From NCBI GenBank assembly GCA_950097015.1, contig CATNEN010000038.1, forward strand, positions 496,001 through 560,000: 64,000 bases of DNA. The letters run 5' to 3'. Below, in pieces: positions 22,910 through 35,824 of this stretch. Positions within the stretch are counted from its first letter, which is position 1. Each line of letters opens with the position of its first letter. Origin of the DNA: Macrostomum hystrix (Eukaryota > Platyhelminthes > Macrostomidae). The notes beneath the pieces were generated by a model. That model saw only the letters and a program-made list of their open reading frames with translations, made no database searches and was not told the origin of the DNA. The position numbers and the translations under genes were made by a program.

Positions 22910-25900
22910 ATGTCACTCTTCCAACCTGAGCACTGTCCTACTAATGCAGTAAGTGACAGCATGCAACATGCAAGAGGTGGCTTCAGTCCTTACAGTGCAA
23001 ATGGAGGGTAAGAAATTTGATGGCTTGCTATTAATGGTTCACATCTGATTAGGCCTAGCTTAGCTACCTGGAAAGAAGGACTCTCAAGTTTTAGTTTTGT
23101 TTTTAATTTTGATCTACTAAATATTTTCTGTGTAGCTAATATTAAAAGACTATATCTTTATTATTATGCATAAACAATATTAAGCTATGTATTTTTTGTA
23201 GAAACTATAGTATAGTTTTTATGTTAGCTGTTGCCTGTAAATACTTTTACTGGGTAACAGGACAATTCGGTAACAGACAATTCGGTAACAGACAGTTCGG
23301 TAACACCACAGGACAGTTCGGTAACACCACAGGACAGTTCGGTAACATATCAAGGGACAGTTCGGTAACAATTGATTAAACTGGATCGGAAGGGTTTTTT
23401 GCGAAGTTATTTTATATTTAGTTCGGTAAAGTTACAAAGTAAAATCAAAAGTAAAATTGCATGTTACATATTTCACATTTGGGCGTCAAATAAAAAATAA
23501 AACGTTAAAACTAAAAGCTAAAACTGAAACTGAACTGAAACTAAGACTGAAACTGAAACTAAGACTGAAGTCAAAGAAAAACATGTTACTTAGCGACAAT
23601 GTACCGTGCTGCGGCCCGCAAAATTTGATTTGCCGTTTTCGTCCCAGCCTGATACTCTGCCCAATACTGAAAGATCTTCGCCTCCTTTGACTGATGAGCG
23701 CGTCTCTGATAGCGGCAAAGTCTCTCCTGGGACACCAGCTTCGCCTGGAGAGAGGCCACCCTTGCCTCATTGAAAAGGAGCGCAGCTAGCTTGTAGAAGC
23801 CAAGGTTACCGCTTCGCGCCCTCTGATTGAGTCGATTGTGATAACCTTCCGGGCCATTGTTGGTTCGAATGCTACGGTTGAAAACGCTAACTTCGTCGAG
23901 CTGCCAGACATGACTGTGGATCCACGTGTTAGTGATGTATTCACAGAGTGCGCTCAGCTGCTCATTTTCTACTGCCTGTTGCAACTCCAAGAACTGAGCT
24001 TCCATGCGATTGCCAGGCAGAAAAGGGAGCGCCATTAATTTTTGGCAAAAGGCTCGGACTGTCTCATTGTTAGCATATGCCACTTGTAGGCCCAATGACT
24101 GCACTTGCTGCCAAATGGCTTGGGAGTAGTGGAAGTTGCAACCATGTCGCTTAACTTCCGGAAAAACTGACCTGACAGCTCTCCACATCGCTGCTTCAAA
24201 GTCGAGTCTGATGCTGATGAGCTGGCAGTCAGGAAGCATGTCTTTCAGAGCCTGTAACACTCGCCGGTAGTCCCGCTTGCTCTTGCCAGACATGAGAATG
24301 AATACCAAAGGTATTTGCTTGATGGACTCGTTCCGGCGTACATAGCCATGGAAGATGTAGAGCTGCAGAAATGGCTCCTTCACAACAAAAAATGTTCCGT
24401 CACCATACCACTCTTTACATTGTCCCAGCAGCTATAACTGTACATCGCTTGCAAAGATAAAGTGGCGTCGCCCATTTTCCTCAATGCGGACCTCACTTCA
24501 AAGAAAATTGTCTGGCAGTGCATCCTCGTGAACTTGGAAAAGCAGATCTCGTGGTTCGATGGGGCGCAGTGCAGCTCGCGCTCTATTCCCAGCTTTCGCA
24601 AGCAATTCTAGCTTTGGCAACTGCGGCAAGCCTTGTAACTTGTCTTCATTTTCCAGCATGAGTTGTTCGGCGATTTCAGCTGCTGGCTTGAATATCTCCT
24701 GTCGAGCTTGATCACGCACATCACGAACAATCTCTCTTCGCATCGATGGTTGTCCGACTGGCTGGCAGGTGTGCTCGCTCCTGCCAGAGGTGTATACACC
24801 ATTTGCCTCAATAGCGGAAGCAGCACATTTAGTGTTCGTGTTTCGGATTGTGCATCTCCAGTATGTTCGGTCACCACGACTGAACTGTCGACTGTAACTG
24901 AATCCATCAGAGCGGACCAGAATGTCCTTCCCCTTCTCAGAAGCACGTGGAATGAGAGTGAAGACAATAGGCACTGCTTGATGTGCTATAACCTGTGGTG
25001 GAGCATCTTCATCCATAGAGCTCTCTATATCGGCAGGGTGTTGTGGCTGCAGATCTGGTCGTAGGTCAACTTGAGCGAGCTCTATTTCCTCATCAGAAGA
25101 GCTCTCCATGGGGACATCCTGCTGCTGCTGTTGTTGTTGTTGATGATGATGCAGTTGCTGCAGTTCATGTTGATGCTGATGCGGTTGCTGTTGCTGATGC
25201 TGAGGCTGTGGTTGTGGTTGTGGTTGCCGGCAGTTGTTGCATCTCCATTGAAAGCAATCAAGTTGCTGAAGGGCACGGTACTCCAGCTGGCTGATGCCAC
25301 TGCCACAAGTGCGGTGTTGCCAGCAGTGACACTCATCGCATTGTAGACCTTGTTGTAGCCTACGTATGTCGTTGAAACAAACGACGCAGGCCGCGTGGTT
25401 CATGGTTCAACAATGTTACAATGTTTCTGATTCATGTTGACTGTTGAGGTATTTAATTGTGCTTTGTGACTGTCTACACTGTACTTCCCAACACTGTACT
25501 TGCCAATGCACATTACGTTCTTGCATTAGTCATATTTTAGCCCCATGTTCACCGTGCGGCTGTCCCCACAACCCTATTTTGCTGACCCTCTGCCATCTTG
25601 CATATAATACAATTCTTGTATATTGATATCAATGCTATAATAAATCGTATTTCAGCAGCCAACTAGCACACTTAAGGCCCATTCATACAGTCATCAAGTG
25701 AGGCCAAATTTTGTGTGATCACACAATTTGCACTAATTTTTCATCCCTTTGTACATCCCTTTGAACAAGCTTTTACCCTACTTGCACACTCTAAATGACG
25801 TGTCAGTTTCAGATACATCAGTAACATCAGTCAGTTGTGTCCTAGCAACGATAGTAGATACATTGTTAGAACAAACCTAGATTGTTTTTATTGACTTTCA

Positions 25901-28900
25901 ATTGTTACCGAACTGTACCCGGTGTGTTACCGAACTGTCTCTTGTATGTTACCGAACTGTCCTTGAGTGTTACCGAACTGTCTGTTACCGAACTGTCTGT
26001 TACCGAACTGTCCTGTATTCCTTTTACTGGCACTCATTTATTTTTGGTTGTTATTTATTTTTGCTGAAGCAAAAAATCCAAAGTTTTTATGTTCAGAATT
26101 TTTTTCCTGCTTAATTATTACATTGAACATTTACATTTACATTACATTTATTTTAGTACTATAGTATTTTTATCCTAGGGCTAATTTAGTATTATATTTT
26201 TATTCCCACTAACTCCACTCCACTCCACTCCAAGTTTTCTTGGTGCTTCTCTCATTAATATTGCTCTAAAGATTTTTTATACCAAATACATGTCTGTCAT
26301 TTATTATATGTCTGAATTCTTACTAAAGTCTATATAAACTGTACATCTAAGTAATTTCAATAATAATGCAGCCAAAATTGTTGTTAGGTTTTATTAGAAT
26401 TCATTTCTAAGAATGTATTTATGTTTTTAATAATACTATCTAAGCAGCATAATTATTAGGTATTTTTGTAGTGTATTTAGTTAGTCTGGTAACATGTTTA
26501 GTTATTCTTGCCAATATAATTTTTTGCTTTATTTACAACAGCTGCAAAAAGCAGGGAAAACACACTTTAAATGAGAATATCTAAAAAAGTAGTTGACAAA
26601 TTTGTGTGTCTAATGTGTCATTTTGTAGCAAGGATATGCAATGTTAGCAGTATCCTATGAAATAATTGACCCATACCTTTAGGTGAGGCATAAATAGGAT
26701 CATATGATGCATCTGAAAAACCATCAGAACACACTTTAAAGTTTATTCAGTAGCAAATCATTGGCAAAACTAATCATCCTGCATTTTATTTTAATGCAAA
26801 GTTTGGCATCAGAATCGGGCATACAATCTGGCTCAGGAGTTCCTGTTTTTGTTTTAACTTTTGCTTTGAGTGAACAATGTCAGGGAACACATGCATTTTT
26901 GGTAGAGTTCATAAAATGGAGTGTTTTTTGTTATACTTTGTACCAAAGACAATGCAATATTTTGTTATCTTTTGTTATACTGAAAATCTGTAAAAATAAT
27001 TTGAAACCTTGTTTTCTAAGAACTATGGCCATGGCCACCTAAGTAATTAATGTACAGCAGCTTGAACAAAGCTTGACACACTAGGTACATGTTGCTGACT
27101 AGCTAGTGGCTCTACTGTGGGTTGTATTGCTAAAGTAAAATGGCAAGCAGTGCAGCTATAATCAAATGTTGGCAAGAGTTTGAGTTGGCAGTACTGCTCT
27201 CCGCTTACACCAATTTGACATCTTGAATGTTGCCATAGCTGGAACAATGATCACATTGATGATCACAAATAAATCTAATCTAAAAGTATTTGTTATAATC
27301 CTAAATATGCCTCTTTTAAATTATATATTGTAGCAAATTCTTTATATTGACCACATGGTACTAAAAGCAGTTTCCTCCCCAAAAGCTGTACCAAAATGCA
27401 TGGCACCCTAAATAAATAAATGTAAATATAAATCAATTTATAATTACAAAAAGCTACTTCATCTCTTAGACTTAACCTACTCTAGCATTATAGTTGATTG
27501 AAAGAATTATTAAGTTAATTCTACCCCTATGCTGTCAATTGTTTATTTATTTATAGTTGGTAAATCAGGACTGATATTTGGCACTTAATTTTAGTATAAG
27601 TCTTTTTTAATACAAAGAATAATGCAAAATAGCCCCATATTCCTAATGTCATCTTGACTTGACTGTCTTTTATATATGGGCTAATTTCATGAGATGACGG
27701 TCATTTTGTTGGTGTACATAATAATCATTATTTGTACCAAAGACAAACTAACTTGAGACTTTGTATGTTCTATATTGATGGGCGTGACCTCTAGATTAAG
27801 ATAATATACATTTTAAAGTACTTTTATTTACTGTGTTAATGTAGCAGACAGAAACTTTCAATCATGGTCATTTTTTGTGAAAGTTGACATATTCACATTT
27901 TCAATGTAAGTTCAAAATTCCTGCAAATCAGACAAGTTTTTGTCTCAATCAGTCATTCGTTGTAGTAAACAATAGCTAGATAAACAGGTATAAACAAATT
28001 TCGCATGTTAGTAGCCAGTTTTAAGTGTGTTGGACATTTTTTCTTAGATGACGGTTGTTGGACTGACTGTCGTTTGTTTCAGAAAACGACCATCATTTTT
28101 AAAACAGCATAAGGAATCTATCTATTTTAGATAATATCTGGGTTTTAAGATTGTTTATAACTAATATTAGTTCTAATAAAAATATTTAATGCTTTTCTAA
28201 CCATAAAATTTATTACACTAATCTCACATTTCATATAAAACCTATCATGTACTTGTACCTTTAAGAAAACATAAACTTCAAGATTGTCTGACTCAATAAT
28301 CATAAAGATGGCTAATCAGTTAATAGAGAGAATAGTGCATGAAACAATTAAATAAACCAATGGCTTAGTATGACTTAACAAAAAAGAGAATTTATTTTAA
28401 GGCATATAAAAAAAGAATAACAGTATCTCTTAAAGGCTTGAATTCCAAGAACATGTATTGTCTTTAAAATTGACACAAGAAACTTTCACCAGAGAAATTT
28501 ATTAAAAATACACAACTTGAGAACAGTACTGACATAGTTAATTGTATGAATTTTATCAAATTTATGAAGAAATGATAGTACTAATGTTTTCTGAATATAT
28601 ACAGGTTTTAAGAATGCCAGGAAATGATGGTCGTTGGGTAACTTAGCAGGGTTTTTTAAGCATATTAAACTTATCACATGCTAACAAAAAAGATAATTTA
28701 ATTTAGATTTTTAGGCAAAGAAAATATTTTAGCAAAAAAATCACTTCACAAGCCTTTTGAACTTGGTATAACAACTTTTCATAAAAAATGATGGTCGTTT
28801 TTAACACATTACAAAAGCAAAGCCCAAACTTTTCTATTTCAGTTTTTGGATATAATAAAGTAAAGTTATTTTTATATTTATATTCTCTGAGTTAAATTTA

Positions 28901-30416
28901 AGACTAATTAGTTGCTTCATGAAAACTAGATTCACTTTTTATAATGTCCTGTGGAACATTAAAATGATTGTAGGGGTACTATGATCAAAACAAAAAATAT
29001 AAACCTAAAGGTAGATAAATATGTTAACAACTACTGGAACATAAAACCATATATAATTTTGTACATTGTCCCATTGATGACCTTCTCATAGAATTACCCT
29101 ATGGACAGTATATAATATATTGTAAAGAGTTATATTTTTATATAAATATGCAACTTTTATATAAAGTTACCATAATGGCTCTGTCTATTGGTAATAATTC
29201 GCAGAACCCTTCTGGGAATCGCTGGCGAGGACTACTCCCTAGTGGCCTCTGACACTCGTCTATCTGATTTTGACTACTACATGATTCACTCGCGCCGTCA
29301 TCCGCACATCTGGGAGATGACACCCAGCGTCATGGTTGGCGGTGTCGGCTTTCAGGTTCGATTCTGGCTGCTGCAAACTTTTTATTTTTTGACTGAGGCC
29401 TATTGTCTCACCGATAGTTGGTCATTATCTTGTAGTGAAAAAACTTAAAGGATCAGATGATAGAGTAACAGCTGCCCTGAAGTATCAGATGAAAGAGTAA
29501 CAACAGCCCTGAAGTATCAGATGATAGAGTAACAACAGCCCTGAAGTATCAGATGATAGAGTAACAACAGCCCTGAAGTATCAGATGAAAGAGTAACAAC
29601 AGCCCTGAAGTATCAGATGATAGAGTAACAACTGTCCTGAAGTATCAGATGATAGAGTAACAACAGCCCTGAAGTATCAGATGATAGAGTAACAACTGCC
29701 CTGAAGTATCAGATGAAAGAGTAACAACAGCCCTGAAGTATCAGATGAAAAAGTCCTGATAATTTATCCATACAGGGCGACTGCCTGACCTTCATGAAGA
29801 TGATGCAGACCAAAGTGAAGATGTACCAGTACGAGTTCGGCCGCAGTCCTGACACCTCGGCCATCGCCCAGATGATTTCAATCGCTCTGTACAATCGTCG
29901 ATTCTTTCCCTACTATGTCTATAACATGGTGGCCGGCCTCGATTCCGATGGTCGGGGCGCCCTGTACACCTACGATCCAGTTGGCTGCGTCGAGCGAGAA
30001 ATGTACCGCGCTGAGGGCAGCTCAGCGGCCATCGTGCAGCCATTCTTGGACAACCAGATTGGCCGCAAGAATCAGGGCGATGTTGCTGGACCCGGTTTGT
30101 TCTTCGTTTTAGTTTTATGGCCTTCCCAGATCTTTACAGTAACAATTCTCTCATATTCTATTGTTGATAGACTCATCTATTCTTTCTGATCCCTAGATCA
30201 ATTCAGTTATCCCCTCAAACCCCCAAATCTCAACTGAGGTATGCTTTGCCCACCGCAGGACTCCTTGCGCTACCGAAAGAAGACGCCATCAAGCTGGCTC
30301 GCGACATCTTCATCAGCGCTGCTGAGCGGGACACCTGCTGCGGCGACGGCGTTGTTGTTAAGGTAATCACCTCCGCCGGCGCCGAGAGCTACAGCTTCCC
30401 GCTGCGACGCGACTAA
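22910..30416 (+). CDS. PSMB1: Proteasome subunit beta type-1 (beta-6)
   Basis: Exons 22910-23007, 29205-29355, 29776-30094 and 30259-30416 join in phases 2, 0, 1 to give 241 residues, the usual length of this subunit. Exon 1 supplies the N-terminal extension ending FSPYSANGG. The next exons give TLLGIAGEDYSLVASDTRLS, GDCLTFMKMM, RRFFPYYVYNMVAGLD, YDPVGCVERE, VQPFLDNQIGRKN and DIFISAAERD, all beta-6 signatures. The protein is a non-catalytic member of the 20S proteasome beta ring in cytosol and nucleus; no catalytic N-terminal Thr is expected. Intron 1 is 6.2 kb and contains a MULE transposon (23254-26020). Intron 2 contains a 32-bp minisatellite. The donor of exon 2 is the weak GTTCGA. The start is chosen because it is the only upstream exon that supplies FSPY...NGG in the right phase. 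Confidence 0.95.
23254..23376. repeat. Left terminal inverted repeat of the MULE
   Basis: Six GACARTTCGGTAAC motifs. Spacing is tight for the outer three (AGACA links) and looser for the inner three (ACCACAGGACA, ATATCAAGGGACA). The last runs into ACAATTGATT. Confidence 0.92.
23586..25403 (-). pseudogene. MULE transposase with PHD-like and FLYWCH-like fingers, two nonsense codons
   Basis: One minus-strand frame of 606 codons from ATG at 25403, interrupted only by TGA at 24500-24498 and TAG at 24434-24432. Residues 1-60 hold a Cys/His pattern (CVVCFNDI, CDECHCWQHRTC, WRCNNC) like a PHD finger. A Gln/His-rich linker follows at about 60-100. Near residues 170-215 is a FLYWCH-type finger (YWRCTIRNTNTKCAA, GRSEHTC). 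The catalytic MULE domain has DGTF, the hydrophobic PLVFILMSGKSKRDY segment, DFE and GCNFHYSQAIWQ, then LPFLP. The lone stops fall between finger and catalytic core, so this copy is probably dead, although intact ends could still be mobilised. Antisense frames of the Gln/His linker are shadows. Confidence 0.9.
25898..26020. repeat. Right terminal inverted repeat of the MULE
   Basis: Six copies of GTTACCGAACTGTC, the reverse complement of the left-end motif. Spacing mirrors the left end: three close copies outermost. It begins with TTCAATTGTTACCG. Confidence 0.92.
26031..29204 (+). other. Remainder of PSMB1 intron 1
   Basis: AT-rich intron DNA with no recognisable gene. A core like ATGATGGTCGTT recurs five times at about 27694, 28048, 28084 (inverted), 28624 and 28788. 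The inverted copy at 28083-28100 and the copy at 28783-28804 match over about 18 bp. Short frames in this stretch are not convincing. Confidence 0.45.
29455..29755. repeat. 32-bp minisatellite in PSMB1 intron 2
   Basis: About nine units of CTGAAGTATCAGATGATAGA plus GTAACAACAGCC, nearly uniform. They fill most of the intron between 29356 and 29775. Confidence 0.93.
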
Positions 30417-30921
30417 CTCTAACTTGAGAGTTTCTGGGATCTGATCCCTAATTAACTTTTACCTGTTGACTAAGCCCCCAATGTCCCAGTGTACCGTCGT
30501 GCCCTTTCTGCGTTTCTCTTAACTCCCTTATTTTAGTCTCAATATTCTGGCTATTCTCAATTCAATATAAAATAAGTAGGAGATAAGTTAATGCTCAAAA
30601 ATGGGATCCTAATTCTGAAAAATCCTCATGTTAAAACTCGCGCCTACATGAATTATCGTTTGTTCTCTAATGTCAAGCTAATGCCAGTTGAATTTGAAGC
30701 AAATAAGTGGGATCCACTAATTGCTTTGTAAAACTTATAGGATTGCTAAGTTTGACACGCGCAAGGTTTCATAATATACAGAAAGGCGACAAGCTTCTTA
30801 AGTAGTACATTTATGTTCGCCTAGACCTGTTGTTTCTAAACAATGCTGTTGCTGCAATGTTTGCAACCCCTACTAAATATTCTATGTTGTTTTGTTGCTT
30901 TATATATTTATTACAACCGTA
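30417..30921 (+). other. PSMB1 3' untranslated region and spacer
   Basis: Sequence after the stop at 30414-30416. A/T-rich poly(A)-signal-like words occur near 30568-30590, but no single cleavage site is clear. No other gene is seen. Confidence 0.4.
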
Positions 30922-31660
30922 ACTTCTCACGACTGCAACCATAACTTCTCACGACTGCAACCATGACTTCTCACGACTGCAACCATAGCTTCTCACGACT
31001 GCAACAATGACTTCTCACAGCTGCAACCATGGCTTCTCACAGCTGCAACCATGACTTCTCACGACTGCAACAATGGCTTCTCACGACTGCAACAATGACT
31101 TCTCACGACTGCAACAATGGCTTCTCACGACTGCAACCATAGCTTCTCATGACTGCAACCATAACTTCTCATGACTGCAACCATAGCTTCTCACGACTGC
31201 AACAATGACTTCTCACGACTGCAACAATGGCTTCTCACGACTGCAACCATAGCTTCTCACGACTGCAACAATGACTTCTCACAGCTGCAACCATGGCTTC
31301 TCACAGCTGCAACCATGACTTCTCACGACTGCAACAATGGCTTCTCACGACTGCAACAATGACTTCTCACGACTGCAACAATGGTTTCTCACGACTGCAA
31401 CCATAACTTCTCACGACTGCAACCATAGCTTCTCATGACTGCAACCATAGCTTCTCACGACTGCAACAATGACTTCTCACGACTGCAACAATGGCTTCTC
31501 ACGACTGCAACCATAACTTCTCACGACTGCAACCATAGCTTCTCATGACTGCAACCATAGCTTCTCACGACTGCAACAATGACTTCTCACGACTGCAACA
31601 ATGGCTTCTCACGACTGCAACAATGACTTCTCACAGCTGCAACCATAGCCTCTCTCAGCC
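30922..31660. repeat. 22-bp minisatellite
   Basis: About 33 units of CTTCTCACGACTGCAACCAT plus two bases, with ACAATGG, ACAATGA, ACCATAG and CAGCTGC variants. Variant orders recur in blocks, indicating internal duplication. Confidence 0.94.
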
Positions 31661-33120
31661 CCATCCATAGCCTCTGTCGGGTACAAATGCTTCAATGTGC
31701 ACAAGTTTTACCAACCGATCCTATAGGGCCTACTTTTAGTAGTTCAAAGAAGATATATGACATGAATTTTCGCTAACACTCACAAAATGAAAATTGTAAA
31801 ATTTTGCCACTTGATCGAGATGTACAGCCAGATGTACAGCTGGCAGCTATTGCACAGCGCTCAGGAATTAAGTATCAAAGGCTACATGCTCGCAGCCTTA
31901 GGAATTCAATAAGTCAATGACAAACCGACAGTAGTTTTGCGTACTGCAAATACTCGTAGACTTTCTAAAACTTAAACAAATCACAAAATTATTCAAAATT
32001 ATTTTTCGTAAGTGTAATGAATGTAGGACATCTATACCGCATAGTTACGAGCCTACACAAAATAAATTATCTTTCAAAGACAGCTACATTTACAGTCTGC
32101 GTGTCGCCTTAGGGAACATTTACAGAAGCACAGCAAATACCGTTATTAGCTGTAAGTAAGTTAAGATCCCTGCTGCATGTTGGACGCGTGCACTGCATGT
32201 TAATTTAGTATTATTGACCATTTATAAGTGATTAACCGAGATTTAGGTAAAAATCCTAAGCAGTACTTGTCTGCTACTGTATGCAGATAGAATGCAATTG
32301 ACGCGTACAATACAGCAGGCTACCTAAGCGAAAGAATTTATGGCGAAATTTTGATATTTTTAACTGAAAAATTCTCTTCTGTGTTCTAAGAAAAACACGA
32401 AATTCTAGATGCAATTACAAGGTGTAGAGAGGATCTTTCTTAGAAAAAAACTGTGTACAGCTCTTCAGAAACTGCGTTGCGCCAGTTTATTGCGGCATAA
32501 TATGGCATCAAAAGAAACTGTGTGCGAAAATTGTGCACCGAAGAATAGAGAATTGTCTTTTCCGGCAGAAATTAGCCTCTTATTGTGCGCAGAAACAAAG
32601 AATGTCAGGTAAAACCTGCGAAATTGAATTAATTGGAAACACTTTATAAGGTTGAAAATACTTGTGTACGAGTACAATGAATAGCCAAAATGCCTTGATG
32701 GCTACTGTAGGATTATTACCCGAAGTTTCTAAACATGGAAGCAACTCACCTTTGTAGGCAATCAAATACGAAGTCTGCTTAAATAAATCACAAATTTGCT
32801 CTTCCAATGAAACTTCCTAAAGCGCAAATAGCTTTGATAGCAACTCCTAAATATGATTAAGTGCTGAGCTTCGCGAATCACTCTTCGCTCGTATTCGTAT
32901 GCTTTTCCCACACGTTATAAAAAAGTGCATGTAAGCTAATATAAAACCACTCTAGGTAAAGTATTTCCGTAATTATATCATCCTAAACTTGATTGAAAAT
33001 GTTTTACGTGCTGTCGATAATGGTACAGTACCTGCGGTATTGAAAGTGCACAATTGTACAGCTTTACTGCGTTCATAGTTAGTTCCAACTGCCTGAGAAA
33101 GTAGAAACTCATTATAGTAG
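31661..33120. other. Intergenic, nothing recognised
   Basis: About 1.45 kb of AT-rich DNA between an array and the 3' end of the coiled-coil gene. No gene, repeat or RNA is supported. Confidence 0.35.
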
Positions 33121-35420
33121 CTATGCAAAGCTGCTGCTAGGCAGTTGGTACTGCTGTATTTCGCGCAGCAAATCCTCGTCATCGTCGTCGTCGCCATCTT
33201 CGTCGCCTGTCTCCTCGAACTCTACCCCGCCAAACACCGGCTGCTGAACTTCGAAATCATCGTCTATGTACAGATCGTCCGATGCTGGCGGATAGAGTCC
33301 ACTAGCGGCCGCGGCGTCAAAAGTGGTGGGAGCGGTGGGGTGGGATGGACTGCAGAGCTGCTCAGTATGTCTCCCTGCTGTATGTTGCTTAGTTGGATAT
33401 GGAAGCAAAATGCTGTTGCTTTTTACAGGACTGTTGTTTGCGCTTCTGCTGCCACCGTCGGAAACAATCAGCTGACGCTGTTGATACGCTGCTGCGTGAG
33501 GAGGCAATGGCGGCGGTGGTGGTGGCGATCTTGGCGGAGTCATGTCTGAGCTTGATCGATCCGAAGCTGTTGACAGCAGTGTCGAGCTGTTGTCATCGCC
33601 GGTGCCTGGAGTCTTCTCTCGCTGAACTATTCGCCTGCGCTGGATCTGTACAGGCGGTGGCTGCCTCTGTTGCCTTGACTGTTGCTGCTGCTGTTGATGA
33701 GGCCTCTTTGGCTCGGTTACCAACTCCTGATCGCTGCTGATTGTCAACTCAGAGGGGGAACCGTTTGTGGAAGTGGGTGGGCCTGCTGCAGTTGTTGTCT
33801 CGCAATCTTTATTTACGGAGATGGGAATTTCGTCAATGTCGGACAAGATGAGAAAGCGGTCAGTGGTGAGCTCGGAGTCGCTGCACACGGCCTGCCGGTT
33901 GAGCCTGGCTCGGTATCTGTCGAGCTTCTCCCTAGCGCGCAAAAATGTTTCCAAATCTACGGCTACAAGCGTTGCGCCTGCGCAGATGGCGCTGCCTACA
34001 GTGGCTGTGAGATTGAGCACCGATTGTTCCCGACGATTGCGCACCTCTGAGTTGGGTCTTGAGCTCCGCTGCTGTCGCTCAGGCCTGTTCGCCGTGTTGT
34101 TACCGATGGTGGAGCAGCCGGTGAATTCCAGTGTGTAGTAGTTGCTTCCGCCTCTGCAGCCAGGACGGCAGACTTCCTCGCCAGCCAGCTGATAGGCTTT
34201 GTCTGCCGCACCGTCGCAGGAGCTGGCTACGGCAGCCGCGGTTGCAGCGATGGTGCAGTCGGGTGGGCAGCACATCACAGGCGGACACTGAGAATGCGTG
34301 CAGGAGTCCCCTGTAAGTCGCGTCACAGCGTTCTGTAAAACAGCGTTCAGTCGATTTGCAGCCGTTGATGTCTTGCTGCCGGCAGGCAGGCCTGGCGTCT
34401 GCTGCTCCGTTGACCGCTGGTGAAGGTACTGCGGATCGATGGTCTGAGTGAGCATCGACACTAGCGCAGTTGTCAGCTGTTGGTTGACTCGCTCAACTTC
34501 AGAGAGGCGCTCCCTCAGGTAGGTGCACTCTTCAGTGAGATTCTGAAATGTTCAGACTCAGAATTGAGTTTTACAAAGTTCGCTAGCGTGACAATGTCTC
34601 CCTGAGGTCACCCACCTTCTGGATTAGCGTGTTCTGGATCATTTGATTGGCTAGCTCGTCAGTGAATCTGCCAGCCTGCAGCAGCTCCTGTCGGAGCAGG
34701 CCGTTCTCCCTCTCCAGGCTGGAGAGCCGCTGCGCACAGCCCACCTGCTCCAGTCGGTCCAGGCGGCCATTCAGCTGGCTTCGATGGCTGTCGCCGTCCT
34801 GTTGACATTGACAACGGTTCGTAAACGACAAAGTGAGTCCTATATGTTGCATAGTGCTTTTAGTCTCCGCGCTGTTCGAGCGAATCAACTCAATCACAGA
34901 TAGCTTCAGCAGAACTAATTACCTGGTAGCTCTGCTTAATCCCTTGGCACTCCTTCTCCAGCAGTTCCAGTCGCTTGATAGCGTCATCGAATCGTCCGGA
35001 GAGGCTGAAACAGCGAAATTCCACAGAATTTAACGAGGAAATTCATGCGTAAAGCTACCTTTTTCTGAATATTAGCTGGCTAATTAAAACAAAAAAGCTG
35101 CTACGTCTCGTGAATCTTTAACCTTGTTTTAATCAGCAAGGTGGAGTCAGGTGCCAAGCTAAGCTTATTGCTCTCGTCTAATTATTCATCATCCGCAGCA
35201 TCACGTGCTTAATCTACAGGTAAGTATGCACTTACAGTTTGCCAGCCTCCTGGGACTTTTTCAGCTGCAATCGAACCTCCTCGGCAGTGGCTGCTGTCGC
35301 AGCTGCCGTTTGAGCAGTGCTGGCGTGCTCAGAGTAGTACTCAGAGCTTGCGCCGCCGTTGATGCTGCTGTTGCTGCAGACTGACGCATGCAGCTGCGGC
35401 TGAATCACCGGACGCTTTCG
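33121..35420 (-). CDS. Coiled-coil protein with polyQ/polyP and acidic tail (four 3' exons)
   Basis: Exons 35420-35236, 35004-34923, 34798-34616 and 34542-33121 join in phases 2, 0, 0 and encode about 624 residues ending at TAG 33123-33121. The first exons give a continuous coiled coil (KRLELLEKECQGIKQSYQ, LERENGLLRQELLQA, LRERLSEVERVNQQL). Then comes a long low-complexity part with Cys/Ala-rich, poly-Gln and PPPPPPLPP segments. The C-terminal tail is very acidic (EETGDEDGDDDDDEDLL). No enzyme domain is visible. It is most like a cytoskeletal or scaffold adaptor, but I do not recognise the family and assign no function. Its 5' end lies upstream; the polyQ exon at 43061-43830 fits in phase. 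A candidate ATG at 35623 could not be joined in frame. Confidence 0.75.
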
Positions 35421-35824
35421 CTGTAACGAGCAAAAGCACACGAGCTGTGTGATCAGTCGAGCGAGGAAATTGTATTCGCCTCCTGTTCCGCTTAGCCTTC
35501 GTGAAATTTTAGTGCAACCAATGAGCTGCCTCACTGTTGAGTCCCAGAATCTAAATTCACTAAAGCGATCCTGTTTTCATTAGTATCGCTTGAGTTGGCA
35601 GCCTGGAGGGCAAGGCTCGCCATGATCAAGACTGCCAGCTTTGAGGATCAAGTTCTTTTCACATTATGAGGCCGAAAAGTTCAACAAAGCACGGATTTGT
35701 GCATTGCTCATTAATTTTATCTATCTCTTTTTGTTCACAGCTACATTTCTTAGTCAACGAGATTTTAGTCTTCTTAGTTTGTCTGACTTTCTGTGTGTAT
35801 CTCTGCACTTCTGTGTCTCACCCC

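Larger units (their letters stand above)
23254..26020 (-). mobile_element. Complete MULE-type DNA transposon with 10-bp target duplication
   Basis: 2767-bp element flanked on both sides by CTTTTACTGG (23244-23253 and 26021-26030), a 10-bp direct repeat within the 8-11 bp range of Mutator-like elements. Both ends carry inverted repeats of about 115 bp, each made of six spaced copies of GACAGTTCGGTAAC (23261-23370, and complementary copies 25903-26013). The inner boundary CGGTAACAATTGA is also shared. Inside is a minus-strand transposase reading frame (23586-25403). It sits in PSMB1 intron 1, antisense to the gene. Confidence 0.9.

Noticed and set aside
23838-25346. Plus-strand frames within the MULE
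   Set aside because: Antisense shadows of the transposase and its Gln/His linker.
33145-34138. Plus-strand frames of 110-135 codons across the coiled-coil gene
   Set aside because: Shadows of the GC-rich minus-strand exon; composition is mirrored Gln/Pro/Asp codons.
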